Assembly (NCBI RefSeq): GCF_008386315.1
Contig: NZ_CP043808.1
Span: 1,674,001 to 1,738,000, forward strand
DNA from: Serinicoccus marinus DSM 15273
Lineage (GTDB): Bacteria; Actinomycetota; Actinomycetes; Actinomycetales; Dermatophilaceae
Reading direction: 5' to 3'
DNA: 64,000 bases
Both the position numbers and the translations under genes were made by a program. The notes under the pieces are model-generated. The model made no database searches. It was not told where the DNA came from and was given only the letters and a program-made list of their open reading frames with translations. Positions 36,669-45,740 of this stretch are shown here, piece by piece. Each line of letters opens with the position of its first letter. Within the stretch, counting starts at the first letter, position 1.

Positions 36669-37400
36669 GTGACGCGCCAGCACCCCGACCAGCCCTCGCT
36701 GCCCGCCGCCGTCCTGTGGGACATGGACGGCACCATCGTCGACACCGAGCCGTCCTGGATCGCCGAGGAGTACCTCCTCGTCGAGGAGGCCGGGGGCACG
36801 TGGACCGACGACGACGCCCACGACCTCGTCGGGCAGGACCTGCTGACCTCGGCCCGGATGATCCTCGAGCGCACCCCGGTCCAGGGGGAGCCGGAGGACG
36901 TGGTGCGCAGGCTCCTCACCGGCGTGGTGCGGCGGACCCGGGCGCACGTCCCGTGGCGTCCGGGAGCCGTCGAGCTGCTGCGGGCCGTCCGCGCGGCCGG
37001 TGTGCCGTGCGCCCTGGTCACGATGTCGTGGACCGAGCTCGCCGACGTGCTCGTGGATCACCTCCCCGCAGGCACCTTCGACGCCGTCGTCACCGGCGAC
37101 CAGGTGAGCCGCGGCAAGCCGCATCCCGAGGCTTACCTCGACGCGGCGCGCCGGCTGGGCGTGGAGCCGCGACGCGCGGTCGCCGTCGAGGACTCTTTCA
37201 CCGGGGCCACCGCCGCGACGGCGGCCGGGGTCCCGACGCTGGTGGTCCCGCACACCGTCGCGGTGCCGAGCCTGCCCGGGGCGATGCAGGTCGGCACGCT
37301 GGAGGGGCTGTCGCCGACGGATCTCGCCGAGGTCGGGCGGACGCTGGTCTCAGAGCTGCACCCCGAGGAGCGCGTCGACCGCGCGCGGGACCAGGCCTGA
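36669..37400 (+). CDS. HAD superfamily hydrolase (subfamily IA)
   Basis: A 243-residue haloacid-dehalogenase phosphatase. Motif I is [13 protein letters not shown] with the nucleophile aspartate, motif [10 protein letters not shown], motif [20 protein letters not shown] and motif [19 protein letters not shown] helical cap lies between I and II. The substrate is likely a small phosphorylated metabolite such as a sugar phosphate or phosphoglycolate. TAGCGT lies 6 nt before the GTG start. Its 3' end overlaps mshC by 51 nt on the opposite strand. Confidence 0.9.
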   Translation: MTRQHPDQPSLPAAVLWDMDGTIVDTEPSWIAEEYLLVEEAGGTWTDDDAHDLVGQDLLTSARMILERTPVQGEPEDVVRRLLTGVVRRTRAHVPWRPGAVELLRAVRAAGVPCALVTMSWTELADVLVDHLPAGTFDAVVTGDQVSRGKPHPEAYLDAARRLGVEPRRAVAVEDSFTGATAATAAGVPTLVVPHTVAVPSLPGAMQVGTLEGLSPTDLAEVGRTLVSELHPEERVDRARDQA

Positions 37401-38628
37401 GGCGGGCTCGCCCGCCGCGACGGTCGTCGCCCAGTCGTCGACCGCGTCGAGCGCGCCGGGGGTGTCGAGGTCGTCGGCGAGACGCTCCCGCAGCCGGAGG
37501 ACGGTGGACCGACCGATCTCGGTGACCGTGTCGTGGGCAGCCATGTCGCTCGCCCGGCGCCACAGCTCGAGCCGTTCCACGGCCTCGCGCAGGACCTGGT
37601 CGGTCCACTCCCACTCGGTGCGGTAACGCTTCGAGAGCAGGGCCAGCCGGATCGCCATCGGGTCGACGCCGGAGGCCCGGAGCCGGGACACGAGCACGAG
37701 GTTGCCCCTGCTCTTGCTCATCTTGCCGCCGTCGAGCCCGACCATCGCCTGGTGCACGTAGGCACGCGCGAAGCAGTCGTCCCCGCACAGCGCGGCCGCC
37801 TGGACGGCGCTCATCTCGTGGTGCGGGAAGACCAGGTCGGTGCCGCCGCCCTGCACGTCGAAGGCGGCGCCGAGGTAGCGCTGGGCGATCGTGGAGCACT
37901 CGATGTGCCAGCCCGGGCGTCCCTGGCCGAGCGAGGCGCCGTCCCAGTGCGGCTCCCCCGCGCGTCCGGAGCGCCAGAGCAGCGGGTCCAGCGGGTCCCG
38001 CTTGCCCTCCCGGTCAGGGTCGCCCCGCGGTCGGCGAAGACCTCCATCATCTCCGCCCGGCTCCAGCCCGAGACGGCCCCGAAGCTCGGCTGGGTCGCCA
38101 GGTCGAGGTAGACGTCCTCGCCGGTGGCTCCCTCGCCGACCGGCTCCCCGTCGGGCACCGCCAGCCGGTATGCCGTGCCGGCCGCGAGCAGCCGCTCCAC
38201 CGCGCTGACGTCGTCCGGGATGCCCTCGACCGCACCGACGTAGTGGTCCGGCGGCAGCACCCGCAGCGCCTCCATGTCCTCGAAGAACAACCCGATCTCG
38301 CGGGACGCCAGCTCGCGCCAGTCGATCCCGTCGCGCTCGGCCCGCTCCAGCAGCGGCTCGTCGACGTCGGTGACGTTCTGGACGTAGGTGACCTGGAGCC
38401 CCGCGTCCCGCCAGGCGCGCTGCAGCACGTCGAAGGTGACGTAGGTGGCGGCGTGCCCGAGGTGGGTGGCGTCGTAGGGGGTGATGCCGCACACGTAGAG
38501 GCGCGCCGGCCGTCGCCGTCGCCACCGCCGACCGGGACCAGGGATCCGGTGGCGGTGTCATGGACCCGGACGGGTCTACCGTCGTGGTCGATCGGCAGCC
38601 GTGGGACGTCGGTGGTCGACCAGGTCAT
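37350..38628 (-). CDS. mshC: Mycothiol ligase MshC (two frameshifts)
   Basis: MshC joins cysteine to 1-D-myo-inosityl 2-amino-2-deoxy-alpha-D-glucopyranoside in mycothiol synthesis. It is related to cysteinyl-tRNA synthetase, with the zinc/HIGH region [46 protein letters not shown] and [10 protein letters not shown]. Three frames are needed: breaks lie near 38515 (before ARLYVCG) and in the C4 run at 38023-38026 (one base restores [22 protein letters not shown]). All motifs are collinear and intact. Mycothiol is specific to Actinobacteria. The next genes downstream in the genome order (SCO1664-like, DUF3090, phosphomutase) are its usual neighbours. Confidence 0.88.
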
Positions 38629-38739
38629 CACGTCGGGGAGCCTAACCCTCGCCCCTGACGCCACCCCAATCGCCCGTCCTCACCAGTCCGTCCCTCCCCC
38701 AGAGCCCGGACCAACGGGAGCCGAGGCTGGACCGGGCGC

Positions 38740-39558
38740 TCACCAGAGCGGCCAGGGAAGGGGGTAACGGTCGGCCGACGGCATCGGCAGGATGCCCGCC
38801 TCCAGCAGTCCCTCCGTGCGGTGCCGCAGCGCGGTCAGCTCGGCCGGGCTCAGCAGGGTCGCGAGCAGGTCGGCCGTCTCCCCGGCCTCCGCCAGCACGT
38901 CGACCACGGCCGCCACGCGTCGCCGGTCCTCCTCGGGCAACGCCTCACCCGCGAAGCCCCACAGGACGGTGCGCAGCTTGTCGTCCTCGTGCAGCGCGAG
39001 GCCGTGGTCGAAGCCACGCAACCGGCCCTCGACGTCGATCGTCAGGTGGGCCGCCTTGCGGTCGGCGTTGTTGAGGACGACGTCCAGGGTGGCCATCGTC
39101 CGCAACCGGGGGTCGTCCGCGTGCGCCACCACGACCGGCGAGCCGTGCTCGTCCTCGGCCTGGACGACCGCCCGCCAGCCCGGCTCCAGGTCCTCGGGCG
39201 CGAGCACGTCGACCAGCCCGGCCGAGGGGTCGACGAGCCGCTCGGGCTCCTGCTCGACCCACCACTGCACCGACCCCTCCCCGAGCGGGCCGTCACGCAG
39301 GACCGTGGGCGGCACCAGGTCGAAACCACCGGCGCGGGACACGGCATACGCCGCGACCTCACGCGCGGCGAGCGAGGCGGGCGGGAAGTCGTGGAGCGGT
39401 CGCTCACCCCGCGCCGGCTTGTAGACGGCCCGGTGACCCGTGGCGGCGCCGTCCTGCGCGAGCTCGACGAGGAGGGTGAGGTTGGAGGCATGGGTCAGCC
39501 GTCCGACCGGCTCCAGCGCGCAGTCCCGCAGCAGGGCCAGCGACTCGTCCTCCCGCAC
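38740..39558 (-). CDS. SCO1664 family protein (kinase-like fold)
   Basis: A 272-residue actinobacterial protein resembling phosphatidylinositol 3/4-kinase-like folds. Visible blocks: AVYKPARGERPLHDFPPASLAAREVAAYAVS (a lysine in a P-loop-like strand), TLDVVLNNADRKAAHLTI (catalytic-loop-like N-N-x-D-R) and GFDHGLALHEDDKLRTVLWGF (metal-binding DHG). Function is not established. The GTG start (VREDESLALLRD) lies one base after the DUF3090 stop; a longer frame upstream is Ala/Pro-rich and unlikely. Confidence 0.82.
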   Translation of the reverse strand: MREDESLALLRDCALEPVGRLTHASNLTLLVELAQDGAATGHRAVYKPARGERPLHDFPPASLAAREVAAYAVSRAGGFDLVPPTVLRDGPLGEGSVQWWVEQEPERLVDPSAGLVDVLAPEDLEPGWRAVVQAEDEHGSPVVVAHADDPRLRTMATLDVVLNNADRKAAHLTIDVEGRLRGFDHGLALHEDDKLRTVLWGFAGEALPEEDRRRVAAVVDVLAEAGETADLLATLLSPAELTALRHRTEGLLEAGILPMPSADRYPLPWPLW

Positions 39559-39559
39559 G

Positions 39560-40120
39560 TCAGCGGCGGTAGCCGTTGGCGCGGGGGCAGATGTGGCCTC
39601 CGGGGTCGAGCGGCTGACCGCAGAACGGGCAGGACGGGCGGCCACCCTCGATCGAGGCGGTGCACCGCTGCGCGAAGGCGCGCGCCCGGCCGGGCTCCAG
39701 CACGATCCGCAGGGACTGCGGGGGCAGACCCGCCCACGGCAGGTCGGCCGGCTCCTCCTCGCTGCTCAGCTCGGCGACATCCTCCTCGCTCGGACGGTCG
39801 TAGGCCTCGAGCACGATGCGGCGCTGCCCCGCCTCCCAGGCGACGGAGAGCCGCTGCACGCGGAAGTCGTCCTCGATGGGGGTGTCGAGCGGCGCGTTGT
39901 CGGTGTAGGCCTCGGCGGCCTCCTCGCTGCCCTCGTCCCCGGCCACGTCGTCCAGCATCTCCACGAGGGACTCCCCCAGCAGGCGCACCTGCTCCTTCTC
40001 CAGCGAGACCGTCATCACCCGCTGGCCGTCGCTGGCCTGGAGGAAGAAGGTGCGGCCCCCGGGAGGACCGACGCTGCCGGCGACGCACCGCTCCGGCGGG
40101 TCGAAGACGTGCTCAGCCAT
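39560..40120 (-). CDS. DUF3090 family protein
   Basis: A 186-residue DUF3090 protein. The N-terminus (FDPPERCVAGSVGPPGGRTFFLQA) is the family signature, the middle is acidic, and the C-terminus has a zinc-ribbon-like CPFCGQPLDPGGHIC. It is nearly always followed by the SCO1664-like gene and preceded by the phosphomutase, as here, so the three probably act together; no activity is known. TAGGCT lies 6 nt before the ATG. Confidence 0.88.
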   Translation of the reverse strand: MAEHVFDPPERCVAGSVGPPGGRTFFLQASDGQRVMTVSLEKEQVRLLGESLVEMLDDVAGDEGSEEAAEAYTDNAPLDTPIEDDFRVQRLSVAWEAGQRRIVLEAYDRPSEEDVAELSSEEEPADLPWAGLPPQSLRIVLEPGRARAFAQRCTASIEGGRPSCPFCGQPLDPGGHICPRANGYRR

Positions 40121-40129
40121 GCCGTCAGC

Positions 40130-40894
40130 CTACGTCCTGGGAGGTCGGGAACCGCTGTCGCCACCGCCCCCGTGTCCCGCGCCACCTCCGACGTCGGCGT
40201 CCCCCGAGGCTCCCTCGCTGCTCACCCGGGCGACCAGCCCGGAGAGGTCCAGCGGGTCGCTGCCGGTGTCGTTGGTGCGCAGGACGAAGGGTCGGGCGGC
40301 CGTGCGGTGCACCAGGCTGAGCGAGGCCGGGTCGACCACGATGCGCTGGAAGTCGTCGAGCCGGGTGGCGAGGGCGTCGGCCAGGATCGCCTTGATGACG
40401 TCGCCGTGGCTCACCGCGACCCAGACCGCGCCCGGGCCGTGCTCGGACTCGATCTGCGCGTCCCAGCGTGCGACGGCGCGGACCGCCCGGTCAGCCATGT
40501 CGGCCATCGACTCGTGCGCGAAGGCCTCGTCCGCGGGGAAGGTCACCGACGAGGGCTCGTCCTGCACCGCCCGCCACAGCGGCTCGTCCGCCAGCTCCTT
40601 CAGCGGCCTGCCCGTCCACGCGCCGTAGCGCGCCTCCCCCAACCCGTCCTCGGTATGCCTGTCGACCGCACGGTCGGCGGGCTGCGCCGCGAGCAGGGCG
40701 GCGGCGGTCTCCTGGCAGCGCTGCAGCGGGCTGGCGACCACCGCGGCGAGCGGCGTCGCGGCGAGCCGCTCGCCCACGCGACGCGCCTGCTGGGCGCCGG
40801 TGTCGTCGAGCCCGAGACCGGGGCTCCACCCGGCCAGGACCCCGTCGGCGTTGGCCTGGGTGCGGCCGTGACGCACCAGGACGCAGATCGCCAT
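40130..40894 (-). CDS. Histidine phosphatase family protein (MSMEG_4193-type)
   Basis: A 254-residue phosphoglycerate-mutase-like phosphatase. The catalytic RHG motif is at LVRHGRTQANADG, VVASPLQRCQETA is the second block, and VAVSHGDVIKAIL supplies the second histidine. The Gly/Ser-rich C-terminal 40 residues are low complexity. The ATG overlaps the LLM stop by one base (TGATG). It belongs to the conserved LLM-phosphatase-DUF3090-SCO1664 group. Confidence 0.9.
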   Translation of the reverse strand: MAICVLVRHGRTQANADGVLAGWSPGLGLDDTGAQQARRVGERLAATPLAAVVASPLQRCQETAAALLAAQPADRAVDRHTEDGLGEARYGAWTGRPLKELADEPLWRAVQDEPSSVTFPADEAFAHESMADMADRAVRAVARWDAQIESEHGPGAVWVAVSHGDVIKAILADALATRLDDFQRIVVDPASLSLVHRTAARPFVLRTNDTGSDPLDLSGLVARVSSEGASGDADVGGGAGHGGGGDSGSRPPRT

Positions 40895-41943
40895 CAGGAC
40901 CCCCCGAGCCGGGAGTGCGCCTCGACGGCGGCCTCGAGCCCCTGCATGCGGGCCTCGAGATCCGTGCCCCACGGCGCCACCGTGAGGGTGGTGATGCCGG
41001 CGTCCTGGTAGCGCCGCATCCGTTCGGTGATCCGGTCGACGTCGCCGAGCAGGCTGGTGTCGTCGACGAACTGCGGCGGCAGCGCCGCCGCCGCCTCGGC
41101 CCAGCGCCGGTCGAGGTAGAGCTCCTGCACCTGCTGCGCCTCCCGCTCGTAGCCCATCCGGCAGGCGAGCTGGTTGTAGAAGTTGTGCTCCCGGCTGCCC
41201 ATTCCGCCGACGTAGAGCGCCGGGTAGGGGCTCACGGTGCGGGCGCAGGCCTCGAGGTCCTCGCCGGTGGCGAGCGCGACGGTGGCGTCGGTCTGGAAGC
41301 CACCGTCCGGCAGCGGGTCGGCCCGCCGCCGCATCCCGGCCTCGAGGTGCTCGCGCTGCTCGGCGAAGAAGTCAGGTGCCACGAAGACCCCGAGCCAACC
41401 CTCGGCGATCTCCCCCGCGAGCTCGAGGTTCTTCGGGCCGACGGCGGCGAGGTAGATCGGGATGGACGGCCGGTGGACGTGCGTGAGCCGCAGGGCCTTG
41501 CCCGGCCCGTCGGGCAGCGGGAGGGTGAAGAACTCTCCCTCGTGGCTCACCGGCCGGTGCCGCAGCGCGGTCCGGACGATCTCGGCATACTCCCGCGTCC
41601 GGGCCAACGGCTTGGCGAACCGGACGCCGTGCCAGCCCTCGGAGACCTGTGGCCCGCTGACGCCCAGGCCGAGCCGGAAGCGTCCCTTCGACAGACTGTC
41701 CAGGCTGACTGCCGCCATCGCCGTCGCAGCCGGGGTCCGCGCCGGGATCTGCATCACGCCCGCGCCCAACCCGATCCGCTCGGTCTGCGCCGCGAGGTAG
41801 GACAGGATCGTCACGGAGTCGGGCCCATACGCCTCGGCGACCCAGACGACGTCCACCCCCAGCTCGTCGGCGCGGCGCACCAGCGCGAGATTGTCCTCGT
41901 CGCGTCCTTGCCCCCAGAAGCCGCAGCTCAGCCCCAGCCGCAC
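40894..41943 (-). CDS. LLM-class F420-dependent oxidoreductase
   Basis: A 349-residue luciferase-like monooxygenase-fold protein, most likely using coenzyme F420. Characteristic segments are RADELGVDVVWVAEAYGPDSVTILSYLAAQTERIGLGAGV, SKGRFRLGLGVSGPQVSEGWHGV and IPIYLAAVGPKNLELAGEIAEGW. The start is GTG, 3 nt after the stop of the upstream acidic protein, so it is in an operon with it. Its substrate is unknown. Confidence 0.88.
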   Translation of the reverse strand: MRLGLSCGFWGQGRDEDNLALVRRADELGVDVVWVAEAYGPDSVTILSYLAAQTERIGLGAGVMQIPARTPAATAMAAVSLDSLSKGRFRLGLGVSGPQVSEGWHGVRFAKPLARTREYAEIVRTALRHRPVSHEGEFFTLPLPDGPGKALRLTHVHRPSIPIYLAAVGPKNLELAGEIAEGWLGVFVAPDFFAEQREHLEAGMRRRADPLPDGGFQTDATVALATGEDLEACARTVSPYPALYVGGMGSREHNFYNQLACRMGYEREAQQVQELYLDRRWAEAAAALPPQFVDDTSLLGDVDRITERMRRYQDAGITTLTVAPWGTDLEARMQGLEAAVEAHSRLGGS

Positions 41944-41946
41944 GGA

Positions 41947-42306
41947 TCAGTGCCGTCCCGAGGTGGTGTCGTCGAGATCCTCGTCGTCGTCCTCCACCTC
42001 CGGGTCGTCGAGCTCCTCGTCGAGATCGTCGTCGTCCAGGTCGTCGTCGAGGTCGTCATCGTCCTCGCCGTCATCTGCGTCCTCGTCGTCGTCGCTCGCG
42101 AGGTCGTCGTCGTAGACCTCCAGCGGCGTCACCTCGCCGTAGGCGTCCATGAGCGCGTCGTCGTAGGCGGTGAACGCCTCGGCGATCCGCTCATAGGCCT
42201 CGATCACCGCCGGGTCGTCCTCGCCGCGGCTGACGGCCGAGGTCTCCAGGTGGGTCTCGAGGGCGGCGACGAGGGCGGTCAGGGCGGCACGCGGGTCTGC
42301 GGTCAT
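41947..42306 (-). CDS. Protein with extreme Asp/Glu-rich tail, unknown
   Basis: A 119-residue protein. Residues about 1-65 form an Ala-rich helical domain (ALTALVAALETHLE, PAVIEAYERIAEAFTAYDDALMD). The remaining 50 residues are almost all Asp, Glu and Leu, ending DDTTSGRH. It resembles DNA-mimic or disordered chaperone-like tails, but no function can be given. The N-terminal helix pattern (AYERIAEAFTAYDDAL) suggests a conserved actinobacterial family. TACCGT lies 6 nt before the ATG. Confidence 0.7.
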   Translation of the reverse strand: MTADPRAALTALVAALETHLETSAVSRGEDDPAVIEAYERIAEAFTAYDDALMDAYGEVTPLEVYDDDLASDDDEDADDGEDDDDLDDDLDDDDLDEELDDPEVEDDDEDLDDTTSGRH

Positions 42307-42385
42307 GGGGTGACGGTAGCGCGGATCGCTTGCGCGCGGCGGGTTGTCTCCCCAGGCCGAGAAGGGGTGCCTATGCTGGGCGGCC

Positions 42386-42571
42386 ATGGTGGAGTACGAG
42401 TACCGCGAGCTCACCTTCCACCGCGACCAGGGGCGCGGTGAGGTGCGGCAGGCGCTCACCGAGCACGCGGAGTACGGCGCGTGGGAGCTGGCCCGGGTCC
42501 GGGTCTACCTCGGGGGCGTGCGCCGCGTGCTGTTGCGCCGCAAGATCATCCGCGTCCGCCGCACCGCCTGA
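42386..42571 (+). CDS. DUF5703 family small protein
   Basis: A 61-residue basic protein with the DUF5703 pattern: EYEYRELTF, then ALTEHAEYGAWELARVRVY and RRVLLRRKIIRVRR. Function unknown; it is widely conserved in Actinobacteria next to M20 peptidase genes. A TATGCT hexamer lies 8 nt upstream of the ATG, so leaderless transcription is probable. Confidence 0.8.
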   Translation: MVEYEYRELTFHRDQGRGEVRQALTEHAEYGAWELARVRVYLGGVRRVLLRRKIIRVRRTA

Positions 42572-42581
42572 CCGCCTCTCG

Positions 42582-42622
42582 CGACCGGCCGCACGGTCTG
42601 CGACGACCGGCCGCGCGGTCTG
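42582..42622. repeat. Two tandem 19-bp units forming small hairpins
   Basis: CGACCGGCCGCACGGTCTG and CGACCGGCCGCGCGGTCTG follow each other 3 nt apart. Each folds as GACCG-N6-CGGTC. They fill the gap between the convergent DUF5703 and M20 stops and probably end both transcripts. Confidence 0.6.
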
Positions 42623-43975
42623 TCAGCAGTCAGCGATCAGCTGGCCCAGCACCCGCGTGCCGAACCGGATGGCGTCGACCGGGACGCGCTCGTCCACGCC
42701 GTGAAACATGCCGACGAAGTCGAGGTCCTCGGGCAGCCGCAGCGGCGCGAAGCCGTAGCCGGTGATGCCGAGCCGGGAGAGGTGCTTGTTGTCGGTGCCG
42801 CCGGACAGGCAGTACGGCAGGACGTGCGCACCCGGGTCCTCCTTGAGCAGCGCGCGCTTCATCGAGTCGACCAGCTCGCCGCTGCTCGGCGCCTCCAGCG
42901 CGACGTCCTTGTGCTCGATCTCGACCTCGACGTGCTCGCCGGCCAGCTCCCGGATCGTGCCGAGCAGCTCCTCCTCGTGCCCCGGCAGGAAGCGGCAGTC
43001 CAGCGAGGCGGAGGCGCTCTGCGGGATGACGTTCATCTTGTAGCCGGAGTCGAGCATCGAGAAGTTCGAGGTGTCCTGCAGCGTGCCCTCGACGAAGCGG
43101 CGCGCCCCACCGAGCCGGGCCAGCACGTCCTCGACCCGCTCCTCGCTCCAGCCCTCCCCGGTGACGCGCTCGACCCCGTCGAAGAGCTCGCGCACCGAGG
43201 CGATGTAGGTGCGCGGCCACTCGTGGGCGTCGATCCGGGCGATCGCCTCGGCCAGCCGCACGATGGCGTTCTCGGGGTTGGGGACCGAGCCGTGCCCTGC
43301 GCGACCGCGCGCGTGCAGCCGCAGCCACGCGATCCCCTTCTCCGCCGTCTGCAGCAGGTATGCCCGCGTCGGCGCCCCGGTCGCGTGGTCCGGCAGGGTG
43401 ATCGAGAAGCCGCCGACCTCGCTGATCGCCTCGGTGCAGCCCTCGAACCACTCCGGGTGCTCGGCGACGACGTGCCCGGCGCCCTGGGTGCCCCCGGCCT
43501 CCTCGTCGGCGAAGAAGGCCCAGACGATGTCGCGCGGAGGCTTCTCCCCGGACCGGGCGAGCTGGCGCAGGGTCGCCAGCAGCATGGCGTCCATGTCCTT
43601 CATGTCGACCGCGCCGCGGCCCCAGATCATCCCGTCCTTCTCCACGGCCTCGAACGGGTCGACGGACCAGTCCTCGGCCGCCGCGGGGACGACGTCGAGG
43701 TGGCCGTGCAGGACCAGGCCCGGTCGGGAGCTGTCCCGGCCCGGGGTCCGCACGACGACGCTGGTCCGCTCGGGGTGGTCCGCGGGCGCGGTGACCTGCG
43801 GGTCCAGCCCGACCTCCCGGAGCAGCTCTACGACGTAGTCCGCTGCGGCCCGCTCCCCCGGCCCGCTGCCGTCGCCGTAGTTGCTGGTGTCGATCCGGAT
43901 GAGCTCCTTGCAGATCCGGACCGCCTCCTCCTCGGCGGTGCTGGAGGCGGCGAGGTCGTCGTGCGTCGAGGTCAT
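42623..43975 (-). CDS. M20/M25/M40 family metallopeptidase
   Basis: A 450-residue dinuclear-zinc amidohydrolase or peptidase. Metal ligands lie in VLHGHLDVVPAAAEDW, WGRGAVDMKDMDAML and FFADEEAGGTQG (EE with the catalytic base), with the final histidine in VGMFHGVDERVPVD. The dimerisation domain lies between residues about 210 and 340. Substrate could be a dipeptide or an N-acyl amino acid. TAGGGT sits 6 nt before the ATG. Confidence 0.9.
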   Translation of the reverse strand: MTSTHDDLAASSTAEEEAVRICKELIRIDTSNYGDGSGPGERAAADYVVELLREVGLDPQVTAPADHPERTSVVVRTPGRDSSRPGLVLHGHLDVVPAAAEDWSVDPFEAVEKDGMIWGRGAVDMKDMDAMLLATLRQLARSGEKPPRDIVWAFFADEEAGGTQGAGHVVAEHPEWFEGCTEAISEVGGFSITLPDHATGAPTRAYLLQTAEKGIAWLRLHARGRAGHGSVPNPENAIVRLAEAIARIDAHEWPRTYIASVRELFDGVERVTGEGWSEERVEDVLARLGGARRFVEGTLQDTSNFSMLDSGYKMNVIPQSASASLDCRFLPGHEEELLGTIRELAGEHVEVEIEHKDVALEAPSSGELVDSMKRALLKEDPGAHVLPYCLSGGTDNKHLSRLGITGYGFAPLRLPEDLDFVGMFHGVDERVPVDAIRFGTRVLGQLIADC

Positions 43976-44106
43976 GGCGCCACCCTAGTCAGCCTGGACA
44001 CGGCATAGCGCGGAGGACCGGTCCAGCCGCACCGATGCTCACCGGTATGCCACCGCTTCACACGCGATCTCGTCAGCCGTCGCCGTGAACGGCACCGGCG
44101 TCCGGC

Positions 44107-44424
44107 TCACTCGTGCTCCTCGGCGAAGAGCTCGAGGTGGCGGCACTCCCGGCAGCGCAGCGCGCGGACCGGGTGCCGGGCGGCCTGGTCGAGCGCGGCG
44201 AAGCCGAAGATCTCGGTCGACGGCGGCTCCCCCACCCACTCCACGTGCCCGGTCGTGCCGTCGCCGCGACCGGCGAGGAACCCCTCGTCCACGAGGCCGA
44301 CGCTGCCGCAGGCGGTGCACGTCGTCCGCGCCCGCTGCCAGGCGTCGTCGTCGCCGGCCGCCCCGGTGACGAGCCGGTGCATCCCGTCGCCGCGCGCCGG
44401 CTCCGCCGGCAGGTGCTCGCTCAC
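44107..44424 (-). CDS. Small zinc-ribbon protein at the end of the cox operon
   Basis: A 105-residue protein with two CxxC pairs (TTCTACGSVGLVDE and LRCRECRHLE), which would form one zinc ribbon. No family is recognised. It starts with GTG 7 nt after the coxG stop and therefore belongs to the coxSLMG transcript. A role as accessory factor for the Mo hydroxylase is inferred only from position. Confidence 0.65.
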   Translation of the reverse strand: MSEHLPAEPARGDGMHRLVTGAAGDDDAWQRARTTCTACGSVGLVDEGFLAGRGDGTTGHVEWVGEPPSTEIFGFAALDQAARHPVRALRCRECRHLELFAEEHE

Positions 44425-44431
44425 GACCGGA

Positions 44432-44881
44432 TCACGCCGTGAGCTTGCCCTCGATGCACTCGACGAACTGGCCGAGCAGCTTGTCCGAGACGCTCTGCAT
44501 GACGCCGCGGCCGAACTGCGCCGGCTTGCCGGTGATGTTCATCGAGGTGAACACGTCGGCCTGGGTGCCGGTCCCGTCCGGCTCGAGCTGCAGGGTGACC
44601 GTCGCCGAGGCGTTGCCCAGGCCCCGCAGGCCCTTGCCGAGCCCTTCGATGACAGCCCGGTGCGCCTCGTCGTCGCGCTCGAGGAACCTGCCCTCGCCCT
44701 GGTAGGTGACGCCGATCGGGCCCAGCTTGACCTTGACGTTGCCCGTGAACTCCTGCTCCGTCGCCGAGGTGACCGTGGCGCCGGGGAAGCAGCCGCCGAC
44801 CTGCTCCAGGTCGGTGAGCAGCGCCCAGGTCTGGTCCGGGGGTGCGTCGACGGTGAAGGTGTGGTGCAGCTCCATCGCCAT
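44432..44881 (-). CDS. coxG: SRPBCC family protein CoxG
   Basis: A 149-residue SRPBCC/START-fold protein of the CoxG type: MELHHTFTVDAPPDQTWALLTDLEQVGGCFPGATV and GNVKVKLGPIGVTYQGEGRFLERD. CoxG anchors CO dehydrogenase to the membrane in Oligotropha (now Afipia); this one has no clear membrane helix. It starts 4 nt after the coxM stop, so it belongs to the operon. Two starts (MAMEL) are 6 nt apart. Confidence 0.88.
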   Translation of the reverse strand: MAMELHHTFTVDAPPDQTWALLTDLEQVGGCFPGATVTSATEQEFTGNVKVKLGPIGVTYQGEGRFLERDDEAHRAVIEGLGKGLRGLGNASATVTLQLEPDGTGTQADVFTSMNITGKPAQFGRGVMQSVSDKLLGQFVECIEGKLTA

Positions 44882-44885
44882 GGGG

Positions 44886-45740
44886 TCAGGCCCCTGCCGC
44901 GGCCAGCACCGCGCGCCGGGTGAGCACGCCGGCGACGTGCTTGCGGTAGTCCGCCTGGCCGTTGAGGTCCGAGGGTGGATCGGTGCCCTCGCCCACCTGG
45001 GCGCAGACCTCGGCGATCGCCTCCTCGGTCGCCTCCTTGCCGACCAGCGCCTGCTCCACCGCGGTCGCCCGCAGCGGGGTGGCACCCATGTTGGTCAGCC
45101 CGACCTTGGCCTCGGCGATGGTGCCGCCCTCGGCCCTCACGGCCGCGGCGATGCCGATGATCGCCCACTGGTGCGACACGCGCACGAACTTCTCGTAGTG
45201 CGCACCCCACCCGGTGTGCTTCGGGATCTCCACCGCCACGAGCAGCTCGTCCTCGCCGACCGCGGTCTCGAAGAGGTCGACGAAGAAGTCGCTGCCCTCG
45301 ACGGTGCGCTCGCCGTCCTGGCCCTGGATGACCATGCGCCCGTCGAGCGCGAGCACGGGCGCGCCGACGTCACCCGCCGGATCCGCGTGCGCCAGCGCGC
45401 CGCAGACCGTGCCGCGGTGCCGGATCTGCTCGTCGGCGACCTCCTTGAGGGAGGTGTGCAGCAGCGGGAGGTGCTCCCGGACGAGGTCGGAGTCGAGGGC
45501 GTCCTGGTAGGTCGCTCCCGCGCCGATCCGGATGGCGTCGCCGACCTCGGTGATGCCCTTGATCTCCTCGATCCGGGAGATGTCGACGACGATGCCGGGC
45601 GCGTTGAGCCGCATGCGCAGCACGGGCAGCAGCGACTGACCGCCGGACATGACCTTGGCCTCGTCGCCGTGCTCGGCGAGCAGCGCGAGCGCCTCGGCCA
45701 CCGTCGCGGGTGCGGCGTAGTCGAACTCGGGGGGGATCAT
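44886..45740 (-). CDS. coxM: Mo hydroxylase FAD subunit CoxM
   Basis: A 284-residue medium subunit that binds FAD and passes electrons on from the iron-sulfur subunit. FAD motifs are KVMSGGQSLLPVLRMRL near residue 29 and TVCGALAHADPAGDVGA near residue 112. The C-terminal CODH_C domain follows. Its ATG overlaps the coxL stop as ATGA. Length and motifs are normal for the family. Confidence 0.93.
   Translation of the reverse strand: MIPPEFDYAAPATVAEALALLAEHGDEAKVMSGGQSLLPVLRMRLNAPGIVVDISRIEEIKGITEVGDAIRIGAGATYQDALDSDLVREHLPLLHTSLKEVADEQIRHRGTVCGALAHADPAGDVGAPVLALDGRMVIQGQDGERTVEGSDFFVDLFETAVGEDELLVAVEIPKHTGWGAHYEKFVRVSHQWAIIGIAAAVRAEGGTIAEAKVGLTNMGATPLRATAVEQALVGKEATEEAIAEVCAQVGEGTDPPSDLNGQADYRKHVAGVLTRRAVLAAAGA

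Noticed and set aside
42582..42622. CRISPR-like array
   Set aside because: Only two short units 3 nt apart, with no spacers. Read as paired terminator hairpins.
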